Below are positions 45,589 to 57,556 of a stretch of DNA of 64,000 bases, piece after piece. The stretch is taken from assembly GCA_030737875.1 (NCBI GenBank), contig CM060920.1:477616861-477680860 (forward strand). Direction: 5' to 3'. The notes under the pieces were generated by a model. That model made no database searches. It worked only from the letters and a program-made list of their open reading frames with translations, and was not told the DNA's origin. A program made the position numbers and the translations under genes. Position 1 is the stretch's first letter, and the number at the start of each line of letters is the position of its first letter. This DNA comes from Allium sativum. Taxonomy: Eukaryota; Streptophyta; Magnoliopsida; Asparagales; Amaryllidaceae.

Positions 45589-47359
45589 TTCAATAAGCAT
45601 ACCATGAACGCCATTCCTGCATCTCGCTTGGACCCTTACACGCACGTTACACAGTACCCACATCTTTCATTCATCTCACCTCTTCTACCCTGAAGCATTT
45701 GCTTCCATATTTCCTTAGCTTCCTATACAAAGTCCCATCTACCAAATGATTTATCTTCTCTTCTAACCTTGTTCTCGTTCAAAGAAAACAATCTACACTT
45801 CTCAGTTTCAAATCCCATTTCCATCATCCACACTCAATTAACACATTAACCATGGTTTAAACGACTACTAATTTCTCCTTCTTCCCCTTGGCGAAACTTA
45901 ATACTACTTCTGCACAACACAACCCATCACCGATTGTTCCTCACAACAGTCCCCTCTACAGTGAATTTAAATCTAAAACATACTTCCACTGCAGATCATC
46001 ATTCGATGAATCGACATCACCAAAATGCTCACCACCCCTTGCCGACGCTATCCCTCACTTGAACATCTAACTCGCATCACCTCCAAAGAGATCTTCCTTG
46101 CAAGAGCTGCACCATGGACTTACTCTCCTATCGTCCCCTTCTCAGAAGAAGTTGTGCACCTCGGTTTAAACATAAACCTGACCTTACTTCCCTGATTTCC
46201 AACGCCGACGTGGACCGCCGGATTCCGACCGACTATCACCAGTCTGACCTTTAATCTGCGCCATCCTCCTCGTTCGCTGTCAGATCATCATAATCCAGCT
46301 ACAACGAGCCCTAGTTCATCGCTGGATGAAAGAGGCGATCAAAATTGGTGAACGAACCCATATGAGAACCTGTGATGGGATTTCATATATGATTTTGTTA
46401 TTGTATTTGTTTTATTTCTTCCTCAATTGGTTTATGTTACTGTGTCTAGAATGAAAGAGTAAGGAGGAGTAAGAACAATATTTAAATGGAAGAAATGGCG
46501 TGGCTATCACGAAAAATAGCTTCAAGGGCACGACACCAAATTTGCTTGGGGTTTATGGAATCAATTCCTTAGAGCTCACGGTTTTGTAATAGGGAATATG
46601 GATTAAAACGCGGTAGGCATGGGTAATATATTTTTATTAATATTATTATATAGTCTAATTAGCTGTAAGTGTTGAATAGGTATGCCAAGATAGGGATACA
46701 CAACTTTGTAAAGGTTTGTACGGTGTCAGATGTTGAATAGTGACAGGAAACATTTATCTAGATAATGAGGTTGATTTTTCCCAAGGATTTCTACCGAAGA
46801 TTTAATATTGAGTAAAAATTTCAACAATTCAAAAGGAAAGCAAAGAAAATAGTGGTTGCCGAAATATTTGATTGAAACAGCCGCGTATCTTATCAGAGAT
46901 ATGATAGCGATTTAATAAGATTTTAATCAGATTTTTCTCTTTTCATTTCTATTTCAGTCAAGCCGAAATTCCTGGATTCAAGTGGGTGCTGAGATACTAA
47001 GAACGTGACTTCGAGATTTGGTCAAATGTATAATGTAAAGATTTTGAAAACGATGTTTATGAAAGTGACCCCTATTATTTGACCTATATTTAACGTTTTA
47101 TGTTTACAGTTCGTCAGGCACATACAACATCTGATGAATATGAAATCCGAAAACTATGCAATAACTAAATATTCCGAAATTTTAATTCAATATTCAAATT
47201 CAAATTATTTCCAATTATTCCGAAATTAAATATATTATTACATTATTTATATTACTTAAAAATTCAAATTCTTTAAATATAATCAGTTAAATCTCCAAAT
47301 TAACCTTTTAAATAGTTAAACAAATTAATTATTCAGTCAGAAAAATCTGGGTCGTTACA
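45584..47359 (-). mobile_element. Element B right LTR, last segment
   Basis: Collinear with 1718-2071 and 16873-18291. It contains the empty site of A at about 45931-45950. It ends GTCGTTACA; the next five bases, ATTGT (47360-47364), should be B's target duplication, whose partner is outside the window. Confidence 0.9.
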
Positions 47360-50189
47360 ATTGTTGTTCCATTTGCTGATGAAGCTAAAAGTATGTAATT
47401 GATCCTTACAAGCCAGGAAAGTAGTGAACTAGAATTTCTAAACATCTGGCTTTTTCTGAAGATATTTTGTCCACTATAATATGTTAACAGATGTTGCTGA
47501 TTTAAGAGAGAAATCCCTATTTTTAGTACCTGTCTAATTATAATAGTCTTTTGGTTTATCTTTATGATTTTTGACATTTCTTACAGAATCGTGAATTATT
47601 GAAGGCAGGCCACTACTGCAACTCTGAGTGAGGTACCCACCTTTCAATTTTTTTTCCCGTGATTATTTCCACCTACTGCAACTTAGAACGAGGCAGCACT
47701 AAAAGAAAGAAGAATCGTGTTGTAGTGTACTCCTGATGGAAGAAAATTCAGATTCCTAACTTAATATTGTATTTATAAAAATCAGTGGGGGAAACAAATC
47801 ATAGTTTGCCTTTGTACGATATAATTAAGTGCTCACCTTTGTGAAGGTATTTCTATATATTTGTAATCCTGGATGTCCATATAATCCATGAAATGATGTA
47901 TTTTTGTACAGTAAGGGCGTTAGTCTATTAAATTATGGGTATAGAAAAGCACATGCACTGAAGGTTTGTGTTTGGGTTGCAGCATTTGAGTGATCTTTTC
48001 CAAAAATAAGCATACATATTACCCTATAATGAATAAATTTGTAGGTGTATGTTATAGCTTTAACCATTATACCGTTGAGTAAATTATCCATGCATATTTA
48101 TTCAACTATAACTGCCTCACTCAATTATTGTAGTCTTTTTTAGTTTATTTGGGGGAGGGGGCAAGTGCATGCTAAGTTGAACCTTCCGTGACCACATGGC
48201 TTTTAATTTATACGCCCTATTAACTCTGACATTTACAGTCAGTAAGATAAAAGATTGCTGAAATCATCAGTATTTGTATTTGTATTATAGAAATCTTTGT
48301 GCGAAGCACATGTTCGCACTAGTATTATATAAAAGCACAATCTTTGGGTCAAAAATAAATTGGTGGGTCTCTGTTTTTCATCAACTCCCACGTGTTTCCT
48401 TCTTCTCTTTCCACAAGCTACCACTCCACTCCTTTTCTCACCGTATACACACATCATTTTCACTCAAATTCCATAACCCTATCAAATCGACCCCAACGTC
48501 GACCTTTACCTCCTCTCCATCAACCCGATTCCTTGGCCACAACTTGCGCCGCGAGCTTCATTTGTCCATGTTTCCCTCTACACCAACGTTGGTCGGTCCC
48601 AGTTTTCCATCTTGATCAATTCTAGTGTCTGCCGTGCTTTACCTTCAGTCGACTTCTTCTACGCAGTGCGCGTCGCCGATCATTTTCCTCTTTGCCTTCG
48701 TTGTCGTACTTCTTTACCTTACAATAGGTAAAAATACTTCTTTCTTTTCAGTTTACCCGATATTGTTTGTGATTAGTCACCAACCTTTGTGCACTCCAAG
48801 TTACGTTCCCTGGTTTCATATATGCATAGATGTTCATCCACGGTTGTTCTAAAATAGGCCCCATTTCCACCTGAATGTTCATTGGATCAGAAAACTTTTA
48901 CCACGAGCAATTCTATCTAAACACTGATAAAATACATGGCAGTTTAAATCCTAATTATGATATAGATTTTCTGTATTCATTTGTCAACTGAACCGAATCA
49001 AACGTATAAGATGTGAAAATTTTACATATTAGGTGTGAAAAGATGAAATCCTACTTCTGCCTCAACCTGCTGACCTACCTTTCTGTCTGACACAGTGCTC
49101 CTACTCTACAAGCGGTGCAAAGTTTACATGGTCATACAGTAGATATTCAAATGTTATTCCTAGCACAATATTTTTGTTTGCAGCTTTTTGCAGATAAAAA
49201 TTGCATGGTGATATGCATAGTTTACAAAATTAAGTTGTTTTTGTGATGAATCCTTGATAGTCAATTACAAACATAGTATATGTCATTTTAAATCCTTATA
49301 GCAATGTTCTGTATGTACATGTTTCCTGACTGGAGGATTGATTTTTCTAAATGGATGTAACATAATCCTTAACTTTAATTTGTCTATTGATCTCCAGTTG
49401 TGGAAAAGATTTTGAAATTTTATGTCTCCTTAATTTATGCTACTTATACAACTCAGTATTACAAATATTCGTATCGGTAAAACGAATTGAATAAGCCAGC
49501 ATGATATAAATTTTACTGTTAAGATTACAAATGTAGATACAAAATCTAAATGGATAATTTGATACTTATTTCCTTAAAAACTACCATAACGTTTAGAAAT
49601 TGAATGGCTTTTAGTAACATGAATGCTATACAGGTGCATTTTTGCATTAGTATGCATTAGTTGATAGATTGTGATGGTAAAAATGAGATAACAATAAATA
49701 AACTTTGAAGTTATAATTTCTCAACTGAAAAAAAGCATGCATTCTAGCTAATTCTACATTTTAATTTTCTACATCACAGTCTTGATGTGTGCCTTGATCA
49801 TTCTTTCATTGCACAAACTGCCATCATTATATGCCCCTACTCAATTTGAAAATGAACAAGAGATTGACATAGGTTTAATATATTTATGTTTGTTTAATAT
49901 GCATTGTTTCTCTTATCTACTCATCATTTTGGTTGCATATTTTCCTTTTTACTTGGATATAGGAATAACAACTAAGCACAAGGAGAAAATTTTGAGTACA
50001 GTAAGGTTATACCATTGTTTTTTAATGTTATTTGTTATTATTTTATCCACCAATTATGTTATTTAGGAACGCAACACATCTATTTGCAGTATACTTAACT
50101 TCAAGTCTTGATATTACTACTAGTTGGTGAACCAGATAAACTTATATTAGGAAGGCTTAATAATAATCCTTTGCTTCCTCTATGTTATA
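47360..50189. other. Non-LTR DNA between B and C
   Basis: The only stretch with no match elsewhere in the window. The first 280 bp hold exon-like text (VVPFADEAK followed by GTATGT; later a TTCTTACAG acceptor-like site), but no frame continues. A pyrimidine-rich tract at 48380-48730 resembles a plant 5' leader and ends at a GTAAAAAT donor-like site. I cannot name a gene. A Helitron-like terminus lies at 48298-48322. Confidence 0.5.
48298..48322 (+). mobile_element. Helitron-like 3' terminus
   Basis: The hairpin TGTGCGAAGCACA (48298-48310) is followed by eight bases and CTAG, then T. Plant Helitrons end with a short GC hairpin and CTRR before a host T. An alternative stem, GTGCGAA/TTCGCAC, also fits. 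The next bases, TATTATATAAAAGCAC, resemble a Helitron 5' end. The partner terminus is not identified. Confidence 0.4.
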
Positions 50190-52276
50190 TGAGAAGATCC
50201 AAACTTCCCCGTAAAGGAAAGCCCGGATTGAATTTAGAACACGACAAACCAGAATGCAAACAGAAGAACATTTCATTGTTATTACAGCAATTTACATCAG
50301 AGTACAAGAATATACAGAGTATGAACAAATAATATACATTTGATAAATATCAGAGATTTAAATTATATTACATAGTAGCAGAAAATAATACATAACACAA
50401 GAACTTTCTGAATATCATTCCAGCAATAAACTAGGTTCCTGTGAATATAATATCTGTTAAACCGGAACTACTAGCTGCCCATGTGGAAAATAGGGGCACC
50501 CAGAGTTTAGGTTCAAACAATAAACTCCAGGTCAGTCATGTAACTGGTGTGAGAACTAAAAAAGTTATTTAAAACTTTACTTTAACATCAGATATATCAA
50601 GGAACCATGCCGTATAACACGAAACGGGTTTCCTCCCAAGAATACTAGTGCATATAACAAAACAACGCAATGCTTTTGGAAAAATGAAGCTATTATAAGA
50701 CCCAGGTCCCATCACACAATGTAAGCAAGCCGGAGGATAGGGTTTTCCCTTATAATAGCCAAACATGCTTGGTACGTTAAAACAAATCATTTTGATAATA
50801 TTATAGTGTAAAGTGTATGAAAACAACTTCAAATATAAATATATCAATCATAGACGGCATTAGCGTCCCATGCCACTATGTTGCTAATAGTATACAACTA
50901 AACCCATAAAATGTCGTATTGGAATTTGGATTTGCATCTGTGAACCAAGGCAAGGGATCGTCCTTCCCGCTTCGAGACTCTCTAGCCCGAACCTTAGGAA
51001 CAGCCGCAACTACATCTTGGATCGTCAGGGCCGGTCCATACGGAGCGGATTAAAATGCCTGAATAATGCGTTTCCCCATCCTATGGGGCGTAAACTGGTC
51101 ATATATCGACCGTACCATCCATCAGCATTGCAGTGACCAATATAACCGAGGCGCCTTGCTATCCATCATCCACATGCGTAAAACGTCTGGGCTTGCAAAA
51201 CACTGACACCACTCCTAGCTAGAAATAAATGCATGTTCTCCCTGATGTCCTCTCCCATTTCTAGTTCACACCGGTGTGGGAGGCTCGCAAATTAACGCTA
51301 TACACAAAGTTATGCTATATTAAAGCCGTCCTTTGATCATCAACCACAAGACTCTGCTTTTCAATAGAAGCCTTGATCATTTGCATCTTAGCATGCCACA
51401 CAGACAATTCACGCTATGCAATCGATGTCTATCAATCACACAGAATGAAATCCAATGTCAGATACACATCCATTTACAAGTACGTTCTGGGTCTAAACGA
51501 AATCGGAGGCACCTTATTCCTCGTCCCATATGTCTAATATAGGAGAGAGGTCCTCGCATATCCGGTCTTCTCCAAGTACGTCCGTACGATCACCACTTAT
51601 TACCTTGTCTTGGGTGTACAGCCCAATCAAGACATCAGTAATCATCCAAACGACGTGAAGAACTCCAGTATTCAACCACCGTCTTCATCGCCGATTCAGT
51701 TATTCAGAATGGGATAAACCCGGTCTTTTCGAATAACCCGCGTACATAATAAACAAGTGCTATAAAAACACAAAATACGCCTCATTCCAATTTTGAATAT
51801 TCTTTTATTTAAATATTCATATCCTTTGGGAAAGGTTCCCACTAATTTTATCAAAGATAAATTCTTTAAATTTTTTTCTTTAATCTTCCTTTGGATATCA
51901 ATCCTAAACAAATTATGGTTTACCCAAACTGGTCAGGATTAGCGAACCTTACCGAAGTAATCATTTATTATATTTCCTAATACTAACCTATTCATCCCAT
52001 AGAGTAAAACTGGTAATACTTCATATTCAACACCACGGTGTTATCGGTAAAATTAATTACCATTTCACGTTCAAACCTAATTAAAGATTTAACTATCGCT
52101 TGGAGTAAAACTAGTGATACTCCATTCTCGATCATTTCTTGAATTTGATAATTTAAGTTATCACATTCACATTTCGATCTAATTCTAGATTCATTAAAAC
52201 TCTATTTTAGTTTTAATCTCCAAAAATCATTACTTAATGATTATCCAAAGTTAAGAAATTAATCTTATCTTTAACG

Positions 52277-52785
52277 GGGTTAAAGAACTAATGTCATTAA
52301 GAACACAGTTCCCAATAAACCCAAATCACATTCCATTAACAATGGAATCTTCACGGAAAACAGATCAATATATATAATTGATATAAACTTCCATATCCGA
52401 CCAATAATATAAATGGAATAACGGCCAAGCCTTTTAAATTCCATGTATAGTAACAGTCTTCCTCCACAGAAGCGCAATTCGATTATTATCAAATCGAATT
52501 CCATTCCATTCCAATTTATTGTATTAAATTGGAAAACTTATACTTTTGAAATTTTCATTAAATCTTAATAAAAAGATTTATAAATTCCAAATCACATTTC
52601 ACTGTAAATCGGGTTAAAGAACGAATGTCGTTAAAAACACAGTTCACAATAAACCCAATTCACATTCTTTTTTCAATTCCAATTAAATACTAACTAGAAA
52701 TTCCGATAATCTTAATTAAAAGATTTATTCTTTTCACACTGGGTTTAAGAAAAGTGTTAATGAAGACATCATTCACGACAAACCC
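52277..52785 (-). repeat. Three three-segment hairpins (C, left LTR)
   Basis: Units 52277-52322, 52611-52656 and 52741-52785 follow the A plan (GGGTTWAAGAA...CACGA.AAACCC), more widely spaced. C right copies: 59675-59720, 60009-60054 and 60154-60197. Confidence 0.6.
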
Positions 52786-53465
52786 AAAATCCCATTCGAT
52801 ATCGAATACAAGGCCCTGAATAGAAATTTTATCGACTTAAATTCAATATCAAATTCTGAAATCAACAAATATCGTTATGGGAATAACGATATATATATCT
52901 TCCAAATTCACATAATAGTATCGTATAATCACGCAATCCAGCATCGAAATATTCCGAAGATGATTTCCGTTCGAATCCATTCTAATTTGTTTGTTGGAAA
53001 TTTTTGGTTATTTTAAAACCATTCACCAATCCAATTTATTTTATTTAAAAATTATTGGATTTCAAATCTAGTTAATAAATAGTCCATTTTGATAAGAATA
53101 TATTTTTATCTTTTCAAATATAGAATTTTTCGTCCTAATTCTTTCCAAATTTTTTTATTAAGATTTTACACAAATTATTGATATTTTTATTAATTTTATC
53201 AAGGCATGTATAGTCGATTTCCATAAACGGTCATCAAACTGCACTTACAATGAACTTTTCCAAATTTGATTTGGACATAATTCCAAATCCAACCGTTAGA
53301 TTTCAAATTTCTTGTATTTGTTAAAAAGCTCTTTTAGATAGAACCCAACGGTTCCAGTTTTAGGAGAATCCGACGGTCGGATCTCCTGTAATGTCTATTC
53401 GAAGTCAATGGTCGAAATTCGCGAACTACCGCGACGCATCGCGTTCTATTCAGGCCATTAAATAA

Positions 53466-53497
<32 letters not shown>

Positions 53498-55044
53498 TAT
53501 ATTTCGTCGTTTTCGATTGAAAACGTATTTTATAAATCGTTTTAAATTCTTTTCAAAATGATTTAAACTTCATTTTCAATTTTAAACCAAAATTGAATAT
53601 TCCTTAATAAATTCGTTTCAAATTTATTTTAAAACGATTTCAATTACATTTCAAATTTCAAATCAAATTTGAATATTCCATCTCATTTCAATATTAAAAT
53701 GATAATATTTTCAATATATCCAGTTTTGAAATCACTTTTCGATATTCATTATAAAATGACTAAAATTGACAAAATTCCCGTTCATGTTAAAATGGCATTT
53801 AACTACTTAACACAGCTTCACATTTCAATATTCACTGAATATTATTTTTAAAATATTCGTTAATCCTGAACTGGAATCAGACATAGTCTATAACCATATA
53901 ACTTTATTTATATGGATTTCATACACACATGTACATAATAATAATCAAGCGCAGTCAATCATCATCCAGAGTGCATTACACAACTGTATAAGCGTTAAAT
54001 ATAAATAATTAATGCTCACAACAGTCTGTCAACCCATCGATTGACATACAACTAAGAAATTGGGATTAGTGTATGTCCAATATCACCCTAATACCCGTGT
54101 GGGGTTTTCAAACAACAAACACTATTATTATTTGTACAGTTGGGCGATGTGTAAAATATATCGTTCCAATCAATATCAGTCAAATATGTCTACATAAACA
54201 AATCGTCTGATTTGTAAATGAATATTTATTTTATTCATATAGACGTTAATACCTATATTTTTAACTGTAAAATATTAATTTCATCTCATGAATATTTTAT
54301 ACAGTTCATTTATACAATGAAAATGATATTTTTATTGTTCTAATATTTTTAGAAAATTTCGGCATCACAACGGCGCGATTCTAGAACTGGAATAAGGTCT
54401 AGCCTTATCCCTCGCGCCATGTACAAACCAAATTCTAATAAATTCACTTCAACCAAACAACCAAATTACAACAAACAATCCAATCAACCAAACAAACATG
54501 GTTTCAAACAAAGGTGTCGGGTGCCACTAAGCACCGTCTGCATCCTAGTATTTACTTCTAACTAGAAAATAAATTAAAGTGAGAAGTTGTCACCTTTGGG
54601 ATCCACTCCTCCATTTCATTTCTAAATAGCTTGGATTTTCCCGAAATTCAACCTAGTCTTTTCCGCACTGTTCATATTGAAAATCACATTCTCAATATGA
54701 TGTTTATATATTTTTATCTAACTAAAAATCATATTTTTCCATCGATGCTTATATTTTAAGAATCCCATTAATTTTATTGCTTCATATATAATAAAGATCA
54801 TATTTTTTTACAATTCAGTTTTCTATATAAAAATCATAATTTTATAACGCTTTACTTACATAGAAATCATATTTTATAATACTTCTATATTTTCAAAAAT
54901 AACAACTTTTCATGTTGTTATCCTTTTTAAAAATCCAATCTTTTCCATTTAACAATATAATTTTTCTATTTTTAAAAATAGAATCTTTTCTATTATACAA
55001 ATATAATCTTTTCCTAAATAAAAATTACTACTTTTCATAAATAA

Positions 55045-55133
55045 AAATATAATTTTTCTATGATTAAAAATATAATCTTTCTATGATTAAAAATATAATC
55101 TTTCTATATTAAAATATAATCTTTCTTCGCTAT
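55045..55133. repeat. 23-bp tandem repeat, about four units (C, left LTR)
   Basis: The unit is ATAATCTTTCTATGATTAAA plus AAT. The right LTR has about six (62499-62635). Confidence 0.85.
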
Positions 55134-55279
55134 TGTATATAAATAAAAACCATATTTTTTTTACTATCGAATATACATAAAAACTGATTTTCAATTTTAT
55201 GCTATAGAAAAAAACTGATTTTTAAATTTATAAAACTAATTACAAATAAAATAAATAAAAATAAATTAATAAAAACTTA

Positions 55280-55540
55280 CAGGAAGTTTTTGGAGGGGCT
55301 AGGGATGGCTGCTGCACGCTTATAGAGGAGGAGGCGGCTATAGTGGCGTCGACGACTGGAACGGTGGTTTGGAGCTAAGGTTTCGGGGAATGGCGATTTG
55401 GAGGGAGGAGGAGCTGGGGGGTGTGCGATGGCCGGTCTGAGCTCGGCAGTGGTGGCACGACGGGTGGAAGGCCTTTGACGGCGGCTGACGAGATGGGGAG
55501 GGGCGACGGGCTGAACGATTGGAGGCAGGATTTTTTTTTT
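55280..55540. other. GC-rich island (C, left LTR)
   Basis: A strikingly GC-rich block (GGAGGAGGCGGCTATAGTGG and neighbours) in AT-rich DNA. Copy at 62785-63045. It starts just downstream of the presumed minus-strand promoter. No frame is kept between copies. Confidence 0.75.
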
Positions 55541-55563
55541 TGACCGTGGTCTGTTGTTTTGAC

Positions 55564-55594
55564 TTAGGGTTGGGAGAGATTTTCCTTATATATA
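55564..55594 (-). promoter_or_regulatory. TATA box and telo-box-like motif (C, left LTR)
   Basis: Minus strand TATATATAAGG (55584-55594), then AACCCTAA (55564-55571) downstream. Right copy: 63065-63072 and 63086 onward, with an extra AAAACCCTA at 62876-62884. Confidence 0.5.
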
Positions 55595-56487
55595 TTTTAT
55601 TTTATTATTTTAAATTCTGTAAATACCCATGTGTTATTAGTATCTCCAAATCAAACCCAACGACTGCCGCCCCTAGCTAAATACCCCCACACCAACACAA
55701 TGGGGTTTGTCTCGCAAGCCAATTTGACTGTTTCGTTAGGTTTTTATCAAAATTAAAATATAAATCAATATATTTTAATTCAAACGTACATTTTAATTTA
55801 TCGGGGCCACATACTGACTCCAAAAATTACAAAAAAATTATTTCTAGCTTTGCATTGACGATACAGTCCTAACAAAACTAATTTCATCGAATTAGGAGAA
55901 CGTGTGAAAAACGGTCATTTTCCAATCGATAAAATTCAAACTAAAATTACCAAACATGTTTAAATTCACCACTCTCCCGTATTGATTCCAGAAAGTATGA
56001 AAATTAGAATCTAGGAATAATTTGACATTCCAGATCCAACAAAAGTGGTTTCGTCGAAAACGGAGGTAGATTGCAAAATCGCTATTTTAAAGGGTTATAT
56101 TTCCATAACAACTATTTTGAATTTTCAACTGGACATAACTTTTTATTCCCGCTATGAAATTTGGATTTTTCACATTCGTTGGAATGATATTTTCAAAATG
56201 ATTCAAATATTTTTGGTTTCACCAAAATCCGGTTTATTTTGAATCCTGTGCATTCAATTGAAATTTGAAATCGAATTTTCAAACTACCGCGCCATTTTCA
56301 ATTCCTTTTATGATTAAAATAAATATTTATATTCTAACTTCGGTTTAAATAAATATATACGTTCTAATTCTATTCAAAATAAATTTTTAGTCGTTATTAT
56401 TTAAAATGAATCATTTTAAATTTCAAAATTCATTAAAATTGCCAAAATAAAAATTTTAAATTGGTTCTGATTTTCCGGGTTGTTACA

Positions 56488-56500
56488 ATCTCCCCCACTT
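56488..56500 (-). promoter_or_regulatory. Polypurine tract of C
   Basis: The minus strand reads AAGTGGGGGAGAT, identical to A. Confidence 0.85.
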
Positions 56501-56621
56501 AAAATCTTTTCGTTCTCGAAAAGGAACGGAGCTGAAAGTTGTTTTACTAATCAATTCAACTTTCAGTTCGGCTTTCATTCTTCAACTTTTCAGTTTCTAG
56601 GAATTTTTTAATTTTTCAAAA

Positions 56622-56870
56622 ATTTGGCTAACACCCTAAATTTTCGAAAAATTTCGGCATAACCTCCTTTGTACGGCGAGACATTTAAAACCTCAACTAG
56701 CCACACAGGGCCCTCACCAATCCAAAGGAAAAATAAAATGCCAAGCGGCCAGCCTTAGGCTCATAAACTCTTTAAAAGAAAAAGAAAATTGCCAAGCGGC
56801 AAGCCTTAGGCTCATAAACTCTTTAAAGGAAAAAGAAAACTAGTAAACACGTACCTGTTTGTTGAGCATG
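56622..56870 (-). other. Conserved non-coding block of internal domain (C)
   Basis: Same ordered motifs as A 9140-9346 and B 18681-18870. The GCCAAGCGGC...GGCTCATAAACTC part is duplicated in tandem. Confidence 0.75.
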
Positions 56871-57179
56871 CAATTTTATTCCTCTTCTTAGTTTCCATGT
56901 TATAACCTGTTCATTATATACATGTATAGATGTATGCAGTTCCAATCAATTTTCAGTTTGGCTAAATTTTCCTTTCATTCACATGTTAGTTTAATAAATA
57001 ATCAAACAACACAATCAGCAATCAATTAGTTGGTTAACGTTTCAAATACATAACTTTAATACATAGTCAAAAATCATTTTTTTAATGCCAATTCACAACA
57101 ATAACCCAATCTAGTTTTGGTTCTCAAACTAGTCAATTGGAAATATATAGGGATCCCACTTTCGAAACTCGAACATAAA

Positions 57180-57208
57180 TATTAATGATGTACGTACTAT
57201 CAGCAGTA
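57180..57208 (-). other. Palindromic-loop hairpin, dimerisation-site-like (C)
   Basis: Arms TATTAATGAT / ATCAGCAGTA pair at eight of ten positions on the plus strand (one G/T). The loop holds the 8-nt palindrome GTACGTAC (57190-57197). About 337 nt from the primer site. Confidence 0.55.
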
Positions 57209-57425
57209 TCATCCCTGGATGACTAGAGTGTGATTCCATATCTTCCCAGTATATTTGAGACTTCGAATATACGTTCATGATGCGTATGTGCAAAATCTTC
57301 ATGTACTCAATTGTCCAAATTCAAAATAAAATAATATACTCCAATACGTATAATTGGGTTTAAATTTTCAAAACAAAAATTGGTTTTCATTTTTATTTTA
57401 AAAATAATACTCTTCACACTTGTTC

Positions 57426-57483
57426 TAGGATACTACTGATCTTATCTCTGACGAGTCATTATCATTGGAAATTACTAATCCAA
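57426..57483 (-). other. Twin 7-nt-loop hairpins (C), partly decayed
   Basis: TAGGAT/ATCTTA with loop ACTACTG (57426-57444) and TTGGAA/ATCCAA with loop ATTACTA (57465-57483). One pair in each is weakened compared with A. The loops are unchanged. Confidence 0.5.
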
Positions 57484-57544
57484 CCTCTGATGAATTCTTT
57501 CATTTGGTTCTAATGTATCCTGTTCTCGAGCTCTGTAAACCAAA

Positions 57545-57556
57545 GCTCAGATACCA
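57545..57556 (-). promoter_or_regulatory. Primer-binding site of C, mutated
   Basis: GCTCAGATACCA; one base differs from GCTCTGATACCA in A, B, D and E, consistent with age. Confidence 0.85.

Larger units (their letters stand above)
1..47359 (-). mobile_element. LARD-type LTR retrotransposon B (host of A, D and E; left LTR truncated by window edge)
   Basis: The left LTR ends at 18291 (...GGTCATTACA) and the right LTR runs 20117-47359 (TGTAACGGCCC...GTCGTTACA). Window base 1 aligns with base 22651 in the right LTR, so about 2.5 kb of the left LTR lies outside. After removing the nested elements the right LTR is about 6.02 kb (3674 + 578 + 1771), against an internal domain of only 1825 bp. No gag or pol similarity is visible anywhere in it. 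The primer site is at 20103-20114 and the polypurine tract at 18292-18304, so the element lies on the minus strand. LTR longer than internal domain with no coding capacity is the LARD pattern. The two LTRs differ by roughly 4% by eye, more than those of A or D, which fits B being the oldest layer of the nest. Confidence 0.9.
50190..56487 (-). mobile_element. Element C LTR, left copy
   Basis: Holds the U5-side hairpin (50533-50546), three three-segment hairpins (52277-52785), a GCGACGCATCGCG tract near 53432, the 23-bp repeats (55045-55133), a GC island (55280-55540) and a minus-strand promoter (55564-55594). Confidence 0.9.

Noticed and set aside
48274..48852. Two open frames with a hydrophobic stretch in the non-LTR DNA
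   Set aside because: One begins without ATG, no family is recognisable, and the composition is that of a pyrimidine-rich leader.
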